Of a DNA stretch of 64,000 nucleotides, positions 52,018-59,912 are shown one piece after another. Where the stretch lies: contig JBCBMY010000003.1 in the NCBI GenBank assembly GCA_039822045.1, positions 248,001 to 312,000 on the forward strand. Direction: 5' to 3'. The number at the start of each line of letters is the position of its first letter. The stretch's first letter is position 1. Position numbers and translations under genes: made by a program. The notes below the pieces were generated by a model that was not told the DNA's origin, searched no databases, and saw nothing but the letters and a program-made list of their open reading frames with translations. The DNA is from HLUCCA09 sp039822045. GTDB taxonomy: Bacteria; Pseudomonadota; Alphaproteobacteria; Rhodobacterales; Rhodobacteraceae.

Positions 52018-52745
52018 GGCGTGTCCTCCGGGTGGGATTTGGGCGTGAGCACGCCGGCAGCGGTGAACACCCGGGTCTCCGCACTGCCTGCGGCAGGCGC
52101 TAGGGCGGCGCTGCGGTGGCGGTCGATCAGGGCCTTGAGCGCGAGGAGGGCACCAAGCGCGATGAAGCCGCCGGGGGGCAGGATCAGCAGCAGAAACCCT
52201 GTATAGTCCGGGAACAGCGTCACCTCGAGAAACCCGAAATGCGGCCCCAGAAGAAGTGAAGCGTCGGCAAAGAGCGTGCCAGATCCAATGACCTCTCTCA
52301 CGGCGCCAAGTGCGACGAGAGCGAGGGTAAAGCCCAAGCCCATCATCAGCCCGTCATATGCCGCAGCGAGCGGTGGCTTCTTGGACGCAAAAGCTTCGGC
52401 GCGGCCGAGGATCGCGCAATTCGTCACAATGAGAGGAATGAATAGGCCGAGCACGCGATGAAGGTCATGGGCGAACGCGTTCAACACCATGTCGACCAGC
52501 GTGACGAGACTGGCGATGACGAGGACGAAGGCCGGGATGCGGATATCCGGTGTGATGAGGGGGCGCAGCAGTGACACGGCGAGGCCGGAGCCCACCATGA
52601 CGGCGAGGGTGGCGAGCCCCATGCCGAGCCCGTTGGTCGCCGTGCCGGTGACGGCGAGGAGCGGGCATAGGCCCAGAAGCTGGGCGAAGACGATGTTGTT
52701 GTCCCACAGCCCATTGCGCGTGATCGCTTTGTAGTCGGTGGGCAT
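52014..52745 (-). CDS. rnfE: Rnf complex membrane subunit E
   Basis: A 243-residue inner-membrane subunit with about six helices, homologous to NqrD. It shows NGLWDNNIVFAQLLGLCPLLAVTG at the N-terminus and LFIPLIVTNCAILGRAEAFA in the middle; with RnfA it forms the membrane Fe-S site (conserved CP/NC cysteines). The C-terminal tail beyond ALKALID is hydrophilic and variable. The ATG at 52745 overlaps the rnfG stop by one base (TGATG). Confidence 0.93.
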   Translation of the reverse strand: MPTDYKAITRNGLWDNNIVFAQLLGLCPLLAVTGTATNGLGMGLATLAVMVGSGLAVSLLRPLITPDIRIPAFVLVIASLVTLVDMVLNAFAHDLHRVLGLFIPLIVTNCAILGRAEAFASKKPPLAAAYDGLMMGLGFTLALVALGAVREVIGSGTLFADASLLLGPHFGFLEVTLFPDYTGFLLLILPPGGFIALGALLALKALIDRHRSAALAPAAGSAETRVFTAAGVLTPKSHPEDTP

Positions 52746-53410
52746 CAGTCGTGCTCCTTCGGGGGCGGCGCGAGGAGCGCGGCCCGGTGACGATCGAAGA
52801 GCGACAGACCGCGGTGGACGGTCGCGACGACAGCGCGGGGTGTGATGGTGGCGCCGGAGAATTGGTCGAAGTCCCCGCCGTCGCGCTTGACCCTCCAACC
52901 CTCCAGCCCGGGGTCGCTGAGGCTGCGGCCGTCGAAGCTCAGGATCCAATCGCTCTTGGCCGCTTCGATTTTGTCGCCGAGGCCCGGCGTTTCGGCATGG
53001 GAGAGGACCCGCACGCCAAGAACGCGCCCGTCCGGCGCGATGCCCATGAGGACCGTGATGCCGCCGGCGTAGCCCTGGCCGATCAGGCTGAACGCAACGG
53101 CAGAGACCGCCTCGCCCTGGCGGGCGCGGTGGACGGCGACGGGTCCTTCCAGTGTGTCGTCGAGGGTCAGGATCGTCTTGACGGGGTCATTGTCGTAGAG
53201 CGCGTGCGGCAGGACCTGTGAGAGGGAGGCCTGCAGATCCTCCGCCTTACGTTGGGCGATGGCGGCAGCGGTCAACTCGCTCGAGACCGCGAGGAGAAGG
53301 GCCGAGACAAGGGCGAAAAGCGCCAGGAGCAGGCCCGGCAAAAGGGCGCTGGCGCGGAGCCGCTCGCGGAGGGGAGCCGCAGTAGGTGCGGTGCCCTGGG
53401 AGTTCGTCAT
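52745..53410 (-). CDS. rnfG: Rnf complex FMN-binding subunit G
   Basis: A 221-residue periplasm-facing flavoprotein with one N-terminal membrane helix (LLPGLLLALFALVSALLLAV). The covalent FMN site is the Thr of SGAT in FDQFSGATITPRAV, about residue 184. ETPGLGDKIE is the conserved FMN_bind segment. FMN is attached by ApbE, encoded across the divergent unit in this cluster. The ATG at 53410 overlaps the rnfD stop by four bases. Confidence 0.94.
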   Translation of the reverse strand: MTNSQGTAPTAAPLRERLRASALLPGLLLALFALVSALLLAVSSELTAAAIAQRKAEDLQASLSQVLPHALYDNDPVKTILTLDDTLEGPVAVHRARQGEAVSAVAFSLIGQGYAGGITVLMGIAPDGRVLGVRVLSHAETPGLGDKIEAAKSDWILSFDGRSLSDPGLEGWRVKRDGGDFDQFSGATITPRAVVATVHRGLSLFDRHRAALLAPPPKEHD

Positions 53411-54489
53411 TCCGCGCCCTCCAGATCGAGCGGCCGACCGCTGCGGGTGCGCCCGAAGATGCGCGGTCGGACATAGGCGTCGATGAGCGGAGTGCAGGCG
53501 TTGGCAAGCAATACGGCAAAGGCCACGCCTTCGGGGAAGGCCCCCCATGTTCGAATGACGAAGATCAGCGTGCCGATTATGAGCCCCGAGATCAGTTTGC
53601 CCACCCAGGTGATCGGCGAGGTGACGTAGTCCGTCGCGATAAAGAAGGCGCAGAGCATGAGCGCACCGGAGGCGAGATGAACTTGTGGCGGGACGAAGTG
53701 ATCTGGCGCGATGAGGTGGGTGAGGGCGGCAAGGCCTGCCACGGAGCCGAGAACAGCAAGGGGCACAACGGCGGGAATGATACGCAAGAGCACCAGACAA
53801 ATGCCGCCGCCAAGAAGCAGCGCGGCGTTGGTTTCGCCGAGGCTGCCTGCCACGTTGCCCAAAAAGAGCGTTTCGATTGGCGGTGTCTGGGCGAGGATCT
53901 CCGATACGCCACGGCCGGCGTCGAGCCCACTCTGAATGGTGCCAAGGACGGAAGCGGAACTCATGGCGTCAAATGCGGTCGCGGCGCCGAAGGTGATCGC
54001 GAGAGAAGCGACGAAGTCCGGCGCGCCTGAGCTGCCAAGGGGCAGAGGATCGACCCACATCGTCAGTTGCACGGGCACGGCGACCAACAGCATCGCCCGG
54101 GCAGCCATGGCGGGGTTGAAAAGGTTCTGCCCGAGCCCGCCAAAGACATGCTTGCCCAGCACAATTGCAATCCCACCGCCAAGGAAGCCGACCCACCATG
54201 GCGCCCAAGGCGGCAGCGTCATCGCGACGAGCCAGCCGGTCAGCAGCGCCGACCCGTCGGTGGCGAACGGCAGGATTGGGCGGCGGGCCAGGGCAAGGCA
54301 GAGGATTTCAAAGGTGAAGGCCGAGACGATTGTCACGGTGAAAAGGAGAATCGCGGGCCAGCCGAATTGGTAGAGGCCAAAGAGTGTCGCCGGCGACAGG
54401 CACACCATGACAGCGAGCATTGTTCGCGACACGGTGAACATTGAATGGCAGTGGGGTGCCGGGGCGAGGGTGGGCGATTTTACCGTCAT
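53407..54489 (-). CDS. rnfD: Rnf complex membrane subunit D
   Basis: A 360-residue inner-membrane protein with about nine to ten helices, related to NqrB. SDG-type segments flank the helices: LPFATDGSALLTGWLVAMTLPP, HVFGGLGQNLFNPAMAARAML and the covalent-FMN region near SSASVLGTIQSG. In the latter the usual S-G-A-T is only loosely recognisable (DAMSSASVL), so the FMN attachment residue is unsure. The ATG at 54489 overlaps the rnfC stop by four bases. Confidence 0.92.
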   Translation of the reverse strand: MTVKSPTLAPAPHCHSMFTVSRTMLAVMVCLSPATLFGLYQFGWPAILLFTVTIVSAFTFEILCLALARRPILPFATDGSALLTGWLVAMTLPPWAPWWVGFLGGGIAIVLGKHVFGGLGQNLFNPAMAARAMLLVAVPVQLTMWVDPLPLGSSGAPDFVASLAITFGAATAFDAMSSASVLGTIQSGLDAGRGVSEILAQTPPIETLFLGNVAGSLGETNAALLLGGGICLVLLRIIPAVVPLAVLGSVAGLAALTHLIAPDHFVPPQVHLASGALMLCAFFIATDYVTSPITWVGKLISGLIIGTLIFVIRTWGAFPEGVAFAVLLANACTPLIDAYVRPRIFGRTRSGRPLDLEGAE

Positions 54490-56051
54490 GATACCGCCTC
54501 GCTGTCCACCTTCCCGGGCGGTCGGGCTTCGACGGATTGCTCGGCTGCCGCTTTCTCTGCGGCCGCACGCTTCTTCTTTGCGGCCATCTCGGCTTTGCGC
54601 TTGGCCATGGCCTCGCGCTTGGCCTTGGAAATAGCGGCTTCGCGGGCCTTGCGCGCCTCGGCGAGGCGTTTGGTTTCTTCCTGCCGGTGCTTCTCGCTTT
54701 GGCGCTGGGCGAGTTTGCCCTTGGCATAGTTGAAGCTCTGAACAAGCGGGATCGAGGCCGGGCAGATGAACGAACACGAGCCGCAGGCGATGCAGTCCAG
54801 AAGTCCAACCTTCTCGGCCCCCTCCAGGTCACCGGCCTGAATGCGCGCGTTGAGCTCCAGCGGAGTGAGGCCGACCGGGCAAGCTTGAACGCAGGAGCCG
54901 CACCGAATGCAGGGCATCGAAAGGTCGCTCGCCGTTTCGGCCGCGGTGAGCGCGAGGACACCGTTGGTGCCCTTCACCACAGGGACACGCAGGTTCTCGA
55001 TGGGTTGGCCCATCATCGGTCCGCCGAGCACTAAACGCTTGGCCGGTCGTGCAAACCCGCCACAATGGTCCAGGATGTCGGCTACCGGCGTACCGATCAG
55101 GACGCGGACATTCGCGGGCCGCTTGATGGCACGGCCCGAGACGGTGACGACGCGCGATAGGAGCGGCTCTCCGTAGCGCACAGCCAGGTGAACGGCGTAT
55201 GCGGTGGCCGCATTGTGGACGACGATACCCATCTCGGCGGTCAGTGCGCGTGCCGGTGTCTCCTTGCCCGTGAGTGCCTGAACGAGGTGCTTTTCGGACC
55301 CCATCGGGTAGCGCGTGGGAACGACGACGAGCCGGCCCATCTCCCCGAGCTGCGCCATCTTGTGGCGCATGGTCGAGATGGCCTTGGGTTTGTTGGATTC
55401 GATGGCGATCAGGGCCCGGCGAACCCCGAGCGCGCTGGCCATGATCGCGATCCCGTCCGTCACCTCCTCGGCGTGCTCCTGAAGGAGACGGTCGTCACAT
55501 GTCAGATACGGCTCGCATTCGGCGGCGTTGATGACGAGTGTGTCGAGATCGTACTTCTCACGGAGGCCCAGCTTGACGGCCGACGGGAAGGTCGCGCCGC
55601 CCATGCCGACGATGCCGGCCTCGCGCACCTGCGCAGAAATCTCGTCGGAGCTTACATCCTCGGGATGAAGCCGCGAAAGGCGAGGGCCCCAGCGATCCTC
55701 ACCATCGGGCCGGATCGTAATTGTTGGTACAGGAAGGCCTGACGGATGGGGTGCCGCAAAGTGGCCCACGGCGAGGACGCGGCCTGAGGTGGGCGCATGC
55801 ACGTTGGCAGAGATCGGGCCCCGAGCGCGGCCGACGAGCTGACCCTTGAGCACCAGATCGTCGCGGACCACCACGGGCTCGGCGGGCGCGCCGATATGTT
55901 GCTGTAGTGGCACGCGCAGAAGTGTCGGGATCGGCATCCGCTCGATGGGGGAGTTCGATGCGAGGAATTTCTGGCCGAGCGGATGGACGCCGCCCCGCAG
56001 CGCGAAGAGGCGGGCCGGATCGCGCAGCAGATCAAGCAACGACCGTCTCAC
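54486..56051 (-). CDS. rnfC: Rnf complex NADH/FMN/Fe-S subunit C
   Basis: A 521-residue peripheral subunit that exchanges electrons with NAD(H). It has an NADH/FMN Rossmann-like core (GIVGMGGATFPSAVKL, VINAAECEPYLTCDDRLL) and an SLBB-like domain. Two 4Fe-4S sites follow: CIRCGSCVQACPVGL and CIACGSCSFICPASI. The last about 85 residues form an Ala/Lys/Glu-rich coiled coil seen in other RnfC proteins. The GTG at 56051 overlaps the rnfB stop (GTGA) with GGGGAG upstream. Confidence 0.94.
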   Translation of the reverse strand: MRRSLLDLLRDPARLFALRGGVHPLGQKFLASNSPIERMPIPTLLRVPLQQHIGAPAEPVVVRDDLVLKGQLVGRARGPISANVHAPTSGRVLAVGHFAAPHPSGLPVPTITIRPDGEDRWGPRLSRLHPEDVSSDEISAQVREAGIVGMGGATFPSAVKLGLREKYDLDTLVINAAECEPYLTCDDRLLQEHAEEVTDGIAIMASALGVRRALIAIESNKPKAISTMRHKMAQLGEMGRLVVVPTRYPMGSEKHLVQALTGKETPARALTAEMGIVVHNAATAYAVHLAVRYGEPLLSRVVTVSGRAIKRPANVRVLIGTPVADILDHCGGFARPAKRLVLGGPMMGQPIENLRVPVVKGTNGVLALTAAETASDLSMPCIRCGSCVQACPVGLTPLELNARIQAGDLEGAEKVGLLDCIACGSCSFICPASIPLVQSFNYAKGKLAQRQSEKHRQEETKRLAEARKAREAAISKAKREAMAKRKAEMAAKKKRAAAEKAAAEQSVEARPPGKVDSEAVS

Positions 56052-56611
56052 GACAATCTCCCCATGACGGGCGCGCCGAAGCGCTGCTCGGGTTTGCCCC
56101 AATGCCAGGTGCGCAAGGTGATGGGTTTGGAGCGCAGGATGATGGCCTCCGTCGGGCAGACCTCGACACAAGCGTCACAGCCGATGCAGGCATCGGTCAC
56201 AACGGTGTGGATCTGCTTCGAGGCGCCGACGATGGCGTCCGTCGGGCAGCGCTTGAAGCATTTCGTACAGCCGGTGCAATGGTCCTCGAAGATGAAGGCG
56301 ACGAGGGGAAGGGCCTCGTCCATCGTGGCTGTCCCAGCGTCGGGATCCGCCCCCGTGATCTCAGCCAGTTTGAGAACCGTTTCCCGCCCGCCCGGAGGGC
56401 AGAGTGTGACGGGGGCCGCGCCATCTGCCAGCGCCTCTGCCGCGGCCCGGCAACCAGGGAAACTGCACTGACCGCAATTCGTACCGGGCAGCACATCCTC
56501 GATCTCGTCCACAACCGGCGGCATCTCCACATGGAACCGGCGCGCCGCCGCCCCGAGGAGCAGGCCGAGGCCCAAGCCCAGGGCGGACATTGAGGCGACG
56601 GCGGTGATCAT
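56048..56611 (-). CDS. rnfB: Rnf complex multi-cluster ferredoxin subunit B
   Basis: A 187-residue membrane-anchored ferredoxin. The N-terminal helix (MITAVASMSALGLGLGLLLG) is followed by the C-x2-C-x4-C-type cluster motif in GTNCGQCSFPGC. Two C-terminal 4Fe-4S motifs are CTGCTKCFKRCPTDAI and CIGCDACVEVCPTEAI. It is the likely site of electron transfer to soluble ferredoxins or flavodoxin. The ATG at 56611 starts 25 bases after rnfA ends. Confidence 0.94.
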   Translation of the reverse strand: MITAVASMSALGLGLGLLLGAAARRFHVEMPPVVDEIEDVLPGTNCGQCSFPGCRAAAEALADGAAPVTLCPPGGRETVLKLAEITGADPDAGTATMDEALPLVAFIFEDHCTGCTKCFKRCPTDAIVGASKQIHTVVTDACIGCDACVEVCPTEAIILRSKPITLRTWHWGKPEQRFGAPVMGRLS

Positions 56612-56636
56612 GGGGCGGGCTCCTTGAGGGTTGGGT

Positions 56637-57218
56637 TCAGTTTGGGACGAGGCCGGCAAAGCCCATGAACGCCATCGACAGTAGACCCGCGGCGATGAAG
56701 GCAATGGGAGTGCCGGCGAAGACGGCGGGCACGGCGACCTGGGCGAGGCGTTCTCGCATTCCCGCGAAGATGGCGAGGACGAGAGTGAAGCCGAGAGCCG
56801 AGCCGAAGCCATAGAGCAGGCTCTCGGCAAAGCTGTGCTCGGCCTGGATGTTGAGGAGCGCAACGCCGAGAACGGCGCAATTCGTGGTGATGAGGGGCAG
56901 GTAGATCCCAAGAGCGCGGTAGAGCCCGGGTGAAACCTTGCGCAGAACGGTCTCGGTGAATTGAACGATGGCGGCGATCACGAGGATGAAGGCAAGGATG
57001 CGGAGGTATCCGAGACCCAGAGGGATCAGGATCAGCGTCTCGACGATCCAGCTCGATGCTGCGGCGAGTGTCAGCACGAAGGTTGTCGCCAGCCCCATGC
57101 CGACGGCGGCGTCGATCTTGCGAGAGACACCCATAAAGGGGCAAAGGCCCAGGAACTTCACCAGCACCACATTGTTGACCAGCGCCGTGCCGAGGAGAAT
57201 GAGCGCGAAGTCTTCCAT
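56637..57218 (-). CDS. rnfA: Rnf complex membrane subunit A
   Basis: A 193-residue inner-membrane protein with six helices, homologous to NqrE. Conserved blocks are LVNNVVLVKFLGLCPFMGVSRK and YLPLITTNCAVLGVALLN, which hold the Cys pairs shared with RnfE for the intramembrane 2Fe-2S cluster. It is the first gene of rnfABCDGEH. The start lies about 72 bp downstream of the predicted sigma-54 transcription start near 57290. Confidence 0.95.
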   Translation of the reverse strand: MEDFALILLGTALVNNVVLVKFLGLCPFMGVSRKIDAAVGMGLATTFVLTLAAASSWIVETLILIPLGLGYLRILAFILVIAAIVQFTETVLRKVSPGLYRALGIYLPLITTNCAVLGVALLNIQAEHSFAESLLYGFGSALGFTLVLAIFAGMRERLAQVAVPAVFAGTPIAFIAAGLLSMAFMGFAGLVPN

Positions 57219-57300
57219 CGGGTGTCAGGCCTCCAAGTGGCGTTGGTGTTGGGATGCCGGGGCAGGTGAGCCTTGGGCAGGTCGCGTCACGAGACGTTTA

Positions 57301-57315
57301 GCAAGAACCGTGCCA
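57301..57315 (-). promoter_or_regulatory. Sigma-54 promoter of rnfA
   Basis: On the minus strand TGGCAC-GGTTC-TTGC is a perfect -24/-12 element with correct GG-to-GC spacing, followed by TAAA. Transcription would start near 57290. It faces a NifA site at 57425-57440, about 110 bp upstream. Confidence 0.92.
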
Positions 57316-57424
57316 AGTCCTGGGGGCGAAATCCCAGCACATTAGATTGTGGGGCTTGCCAGAGGCCTGACCGGACCGGGAAGCCTGGGTCATCGCGGCA
57401 CGGAGACGTGCGTGTCGGCCGTGT

Positions 57425-57440
57425 TGTGGGGTTGCCGACA
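57425..57440. promoter_or_regulatory. NifA upstream activator site
   Basis: TGT-N10-ACA (TGTGGGGTTGCCGACA) matches the NifA consensus exactly. It lies between the divergent sigma-54 promoters and could serve both. A near match (TGT-N10-AGA) with a similar core is at 57348-57363. Confidence 0.85.
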
Positions 57441-57491
57441 AATTGTCGGATCGGCGCACGCGGGGCCCGGCAGATCCGGGCGGAGCCGGCT

Positions 57492-57507
57492 TGGCACGTT
57501 TCCTGCT
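57492..57507 (+). promoter_or_regulatory. Sigma-54 promoter of fprA-fdxC-fdxN-apbE
   Basis: TGGCAC-GTTTC-CTGC has exact spacing and one mismatch (C for T in TTGC). The predicted transcription start is near 57518, about 32 bp before the fprA GTG. Confidence 0.87.
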
Positions 57508-57549
57508 GAGAATCTCTTGTACGTTCTAAGCCCCGGAGATCCGCACCCC

Positions 57550-58863
57550 GTGCCCGATGCTCTTCCCCCCGCAACGAGTTCGCCCCGTCCGCGCGGCGGG
57601 TTGGCTGACGAGGGTCCTGTCAGGGTGGACGACGGCGTCGACTGGATCGGCGCGCTCGACCGCGACCTCAGAAGCTTCGACGTGATCCTCAAGTCGGCCA
57701 ACGGCACGAGCGACATTTCCTATGCCGTCCGCGGCAGCGCTGGTCTCGCCGTCGTTGATACGGTCAAGCAAGAGTTCGCGGACGTCTTCTTCCGCAATCT
57801 TGAGCAACTGGCGGCCGATGAGGAAATTACCGCGCTCGTCCTCAACCATCTGGAGCCTGAGCACACGGGCGCGGTGCCGGCGTTGCTGCCCCTTGTGTCC
57901 ATTGCGACGGTCTGTGTCTCGCTGTGTGGGCTCCAGGTGTTGGGCGGGCTCCTGAAGGACGAGTTTGAACGCTTCGACCTTCGTCCCTTGAAAACAGGCG
58001 ATACGTTGTCCCTGGGCAACCGTACGCTAGAGCTTTTGATCACGCCCTACGTCTACTGGCCGGAGACGCAATGCACCTATCCGGAGGGGGCCGGGCTTCT
58101 CTTCACCTGCGATCTGCTGGGCTGCCATTTCTGCGACGCGCGGCTCTCCAACGACCGCGTGGGCGACTTCCGGTTCTCGCTTGAGTACTGGTTCGCGCGC
58201 ATCATGCGCCCGTGTAAGCCATATGTGACGGGTGCATTTGATCTCATGGACCCGCTTGAGATCGACATGATCGCGCCAGACCACGGCCCGGTGCTGCGCG
58301 CCCATCCCGACCGCTACATCGAGCATTATCGTCGGCTTGTCACGTCGCGGTTGGCAAGCGAGGCGGGGGCGGAGAAGTCGCTCCTGATCTACTTTGACAG
58401 CGCCTATGGGGCCACGGCCGAGATGGCCCAGGCCGTCTATGGGGGTGCATCGGATGACGAGGGCTTCCGCCCGTCGCTCATTGACGTCTATGAAGGTGAA
58501 CTCACTCCCTTCGTCGATCTGATCGAGAGGGCGGATGCGCTGGTCCTCGGAACGACGACATCCAACGGCGATGCCGTGCGCACGGTGTGGGACCTGCTTG
58601 CGAGCATTGTAGACATCGACACCAAGGGCAAGCTCGCGGCAGCTATTGGCTCCTGCGTTTGGACGGGTGAGGCAGTGCCCATGGCTCAAGCCCGGCTTCG
58701 AGGACTGACGATGCGCGTTCCCGAAGATGAGATCCGCGTCAAGCTGTGCCCAACCAAAGCCGAGATTGAGGCCTGCCGCGCGCTCGGTCGTCGCCGCGCC
58801 GGGCATCTGACCGGTGCAATCGCCCTGCGCGAGATCGATCTCGCCGACCTCACCGCATCGTGA
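57550..58863 (+). CDS. fprA: Nif-associated A-type flavoprotein (flavodiiron family) with altered metal ligands
   Basis: A 437-residue protein with a beta-lactamase-like domain and a C-terminal flavodoxin domain (LLIYFDSAYGATAEMA). Flavodiiron proteins reduce O2 or NO. The diiron ligands here read His100, Glu102, Glu104 (usually Asp), His105, Tyr169 (usually His, in VYWPET), Asp188 and His245. The GTG at 57550 follows GGAG and lies just downstream of the sigma-54 promoter; upstream in-frame sequence is the promoter region. FprA homologues occur in Rhodobacter nif regions. A role in redox or oxygen protection of nitrogen fixation is inferred. Confidence 0.85.
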   Translation: MPDALPPATSSPRPRGGLADEGPVRVDDGVDWIGALDRDLRSFDVILKSANGTSDISYAVRGSAGLAVVDTVKQEFADVFFRNLEQLAADEEITALVLNHLEPEHTGAVPALLPLVSIATVCVSLCGLQVLGGLLKDEFERFDLRPLKTGDTLSLGNRTLELLITPYVYWPETQCTYPEGAGLLFTCDLLGCHFCDARLSNDRVGDFRFSLEYWFARIMRPCKPYVTGAFDLMDPLEIDMIAPDHGPVLRAHPDRYIEHYRRLVTSRLASEAGAEKSLLIYFDSAYGATAEMAQAVYGGASDDEGFRPSLIDVYEGELTPFVDLIERADALVLGTTTSNGDAVRTVWDLLASIVDIDTKGKLAAAIGSCVWTGEAVPMAQARLRGLTMRVPEDEIRVKLCPTKAEIEACRALGRRRAGHLTGAIALREIDLADLTAS

Positions 58864-58886
58864 CACCCACCTGGAAGGAGCGCCCC

Positions 58887-59174
58887 ATGACCAAGGCAAA
58901 ACTGACCTTCACGGACGTCGCCCTAACGGTGAACGTGCCCGCCGGCACCTGTATCATCGAGATTTCCGAGAAGATCGGCTCCGGCATCACCTATGGCTGC
59001 CGCGAGGGCGAATGCGGCACCTGCATCACGCATATCATCGAGGGCGCCGACCACCTGTCGGAGCCCTCCGCGCTCGAAACCCGTGTGCTCAAGGAAAACT
59101 ACGCCGGCCACAAGGACCGCCTGGCCTGCCAGTGCCAGGTGCTCGGCGGCGACGTCAAGGTGCGCCCGGCCTGA
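58887..59174 (+). CDS. fdxC: 2Fe-2S ferredoxin FdxC (ferredoxin IV type)
   Basis: A 95-residue plant-type ferredoxin. The cluster ligands are Cys38, Cys43, Cys46 (YGCREGECGTC) and Cys81 (RLACQC). It matches the R. capsulatus FdxC type encoded with fdxN and rnf. The ATG at 58887 has GGAAGGAG upstream. It is 23 bp after fprA and 43 bp before fdxN, in the same sigma-54 unit. The likely role is electron transfer linked to nitrogen fixation. Confidence 0.93.
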   Translation: MTKAKLTFTDVALTVNVPAGTCIIEISEKIGSGITYGCREGECGTCITHIIEGADHLSEPSALETRVLKENYAGHKDRLACQCQVLGGDVKVRPA

Positions 59175-59217
59175 CCGGCGCGTCCCACAACCTTCTCCCC
59201 CCAAAAGGACTTCTGCC

Positions 59218-59418
59218 ATGGCCATGTTCATCGCCTCCGATCTCTGCACCGCATGCGGCGATTGCGAGCCCGTCTGCCCGACCGGCGCCATCGTTCCCAG
59301 AAAGGGCGTGTTCTCCATAGGCGCCAGCACCTGCACCGAATGCGAGCCCGACCACGACATGCCGCAATGCCTTGAGGTGTGTATGGAGGATGGTTGCATC
59401 ATCCCCGCTGAGGCGTGA
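59218..59418 (+). CDS. fdxN: 2[4Fe-4S] ferredoxin FdxN (ferredoxin I type)
   Basis: A 66-residue bacterial-type ferredoxin. Ligand sets are Cys10, 13, 16 and 20 (LCTACGDCEPVCP), and Cys39, 42, 51 and 55 with the longer C-x2-C-x8-C spacing typical of FdxN. In R. capsulatus FdxN is the main electron donor to nitrogenase. The ATG at 59218 follows AAAAGGAC. It overlaps a possible GTG of the next gene by four bases. Confidence 0.95.
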   Translation: MAMFIASDLCTACGDCEPVCPTGAIVPRKGVFSIGASTCTECEPDHDMPQCLEVCMEDGCIIPAEA

Positions 59419-59426
59419 GGCTGCCC

Positions 59427-59912
59427 ATGACCCTGGGAGAAGATCTCTGCACCGCACCTGACCGGCGGGCCTTAACCGAGACGCTGCGCGTCGCGGCCGT
59501 TGAGGGTGACCAGGTGCATCTGGTGGGCGACCGCGCGGCTGGATGCCGGAGTTGCGCTGCCCGAGCGGGTTGTGGGGCGGGCGCACTGACGGAGGTGATC
59601 GGAGGGCAACTTCGCGTGTCCGTTCCTTTGACTTTGCCCGTGAGTGTCGGGGATGAGGTCGCGGTGGCACTACCAGGTGCCACGTTTCTTGGCGCAGCCG
59701 CGTTGACCTACCTTCTGCCGCCTGCGGCCCTGGCCCTGACGGCGGGGATCGGCGCAGGTCTTGGCTGGTCAGATATCGTCACCGCGGCTCTTTGCCTGCC
59801 TGTGTTCGCGTTGACGCTCTTGCCGATTGTCCGGGCGGAGCGGCGGGGTCGGGTAGCGGCCGAACTCTCTATCCTTGGCGTAGCGCGCCGGGCAGGCGGG
59901 GCCGTTCCGTGA
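59427..59912 (+). CDS. RseC/MucC family membrane protein (SoxR-reducing type)
   Basis: A 161-residue protein. An N-terminal RseC domain contains the Cys motif GCRSCAARAGCGAG. Two hydrophobic helices follow (FLGAAALTYLLPPAALALTAGI and VTAALCLPVFALTLLPIV). RseC proteins accompany Rsx/Rnf complexes and help keep SoxR reduced in E. coli. An earlier in-frame GTG at 59415 overlaps the fdxN stop. Its stop overlaps apbE by two bases within GTGA, so the three are coupled. Confidence 0.85.
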   Translation: MTLGEDLCTAPDRRALTETLRVAAVEGDQVHLVGDRAAGCRSCAARAGCGAGALTEVIGGQLRVSVPLTLPVSVGDEVAVALPGATFLGAAALTYLLPPAALALTAGIGAGLGWSDIVTAALCLPVFALTLLPIVRAERRGRVAAELSILGVARRAGGAVP

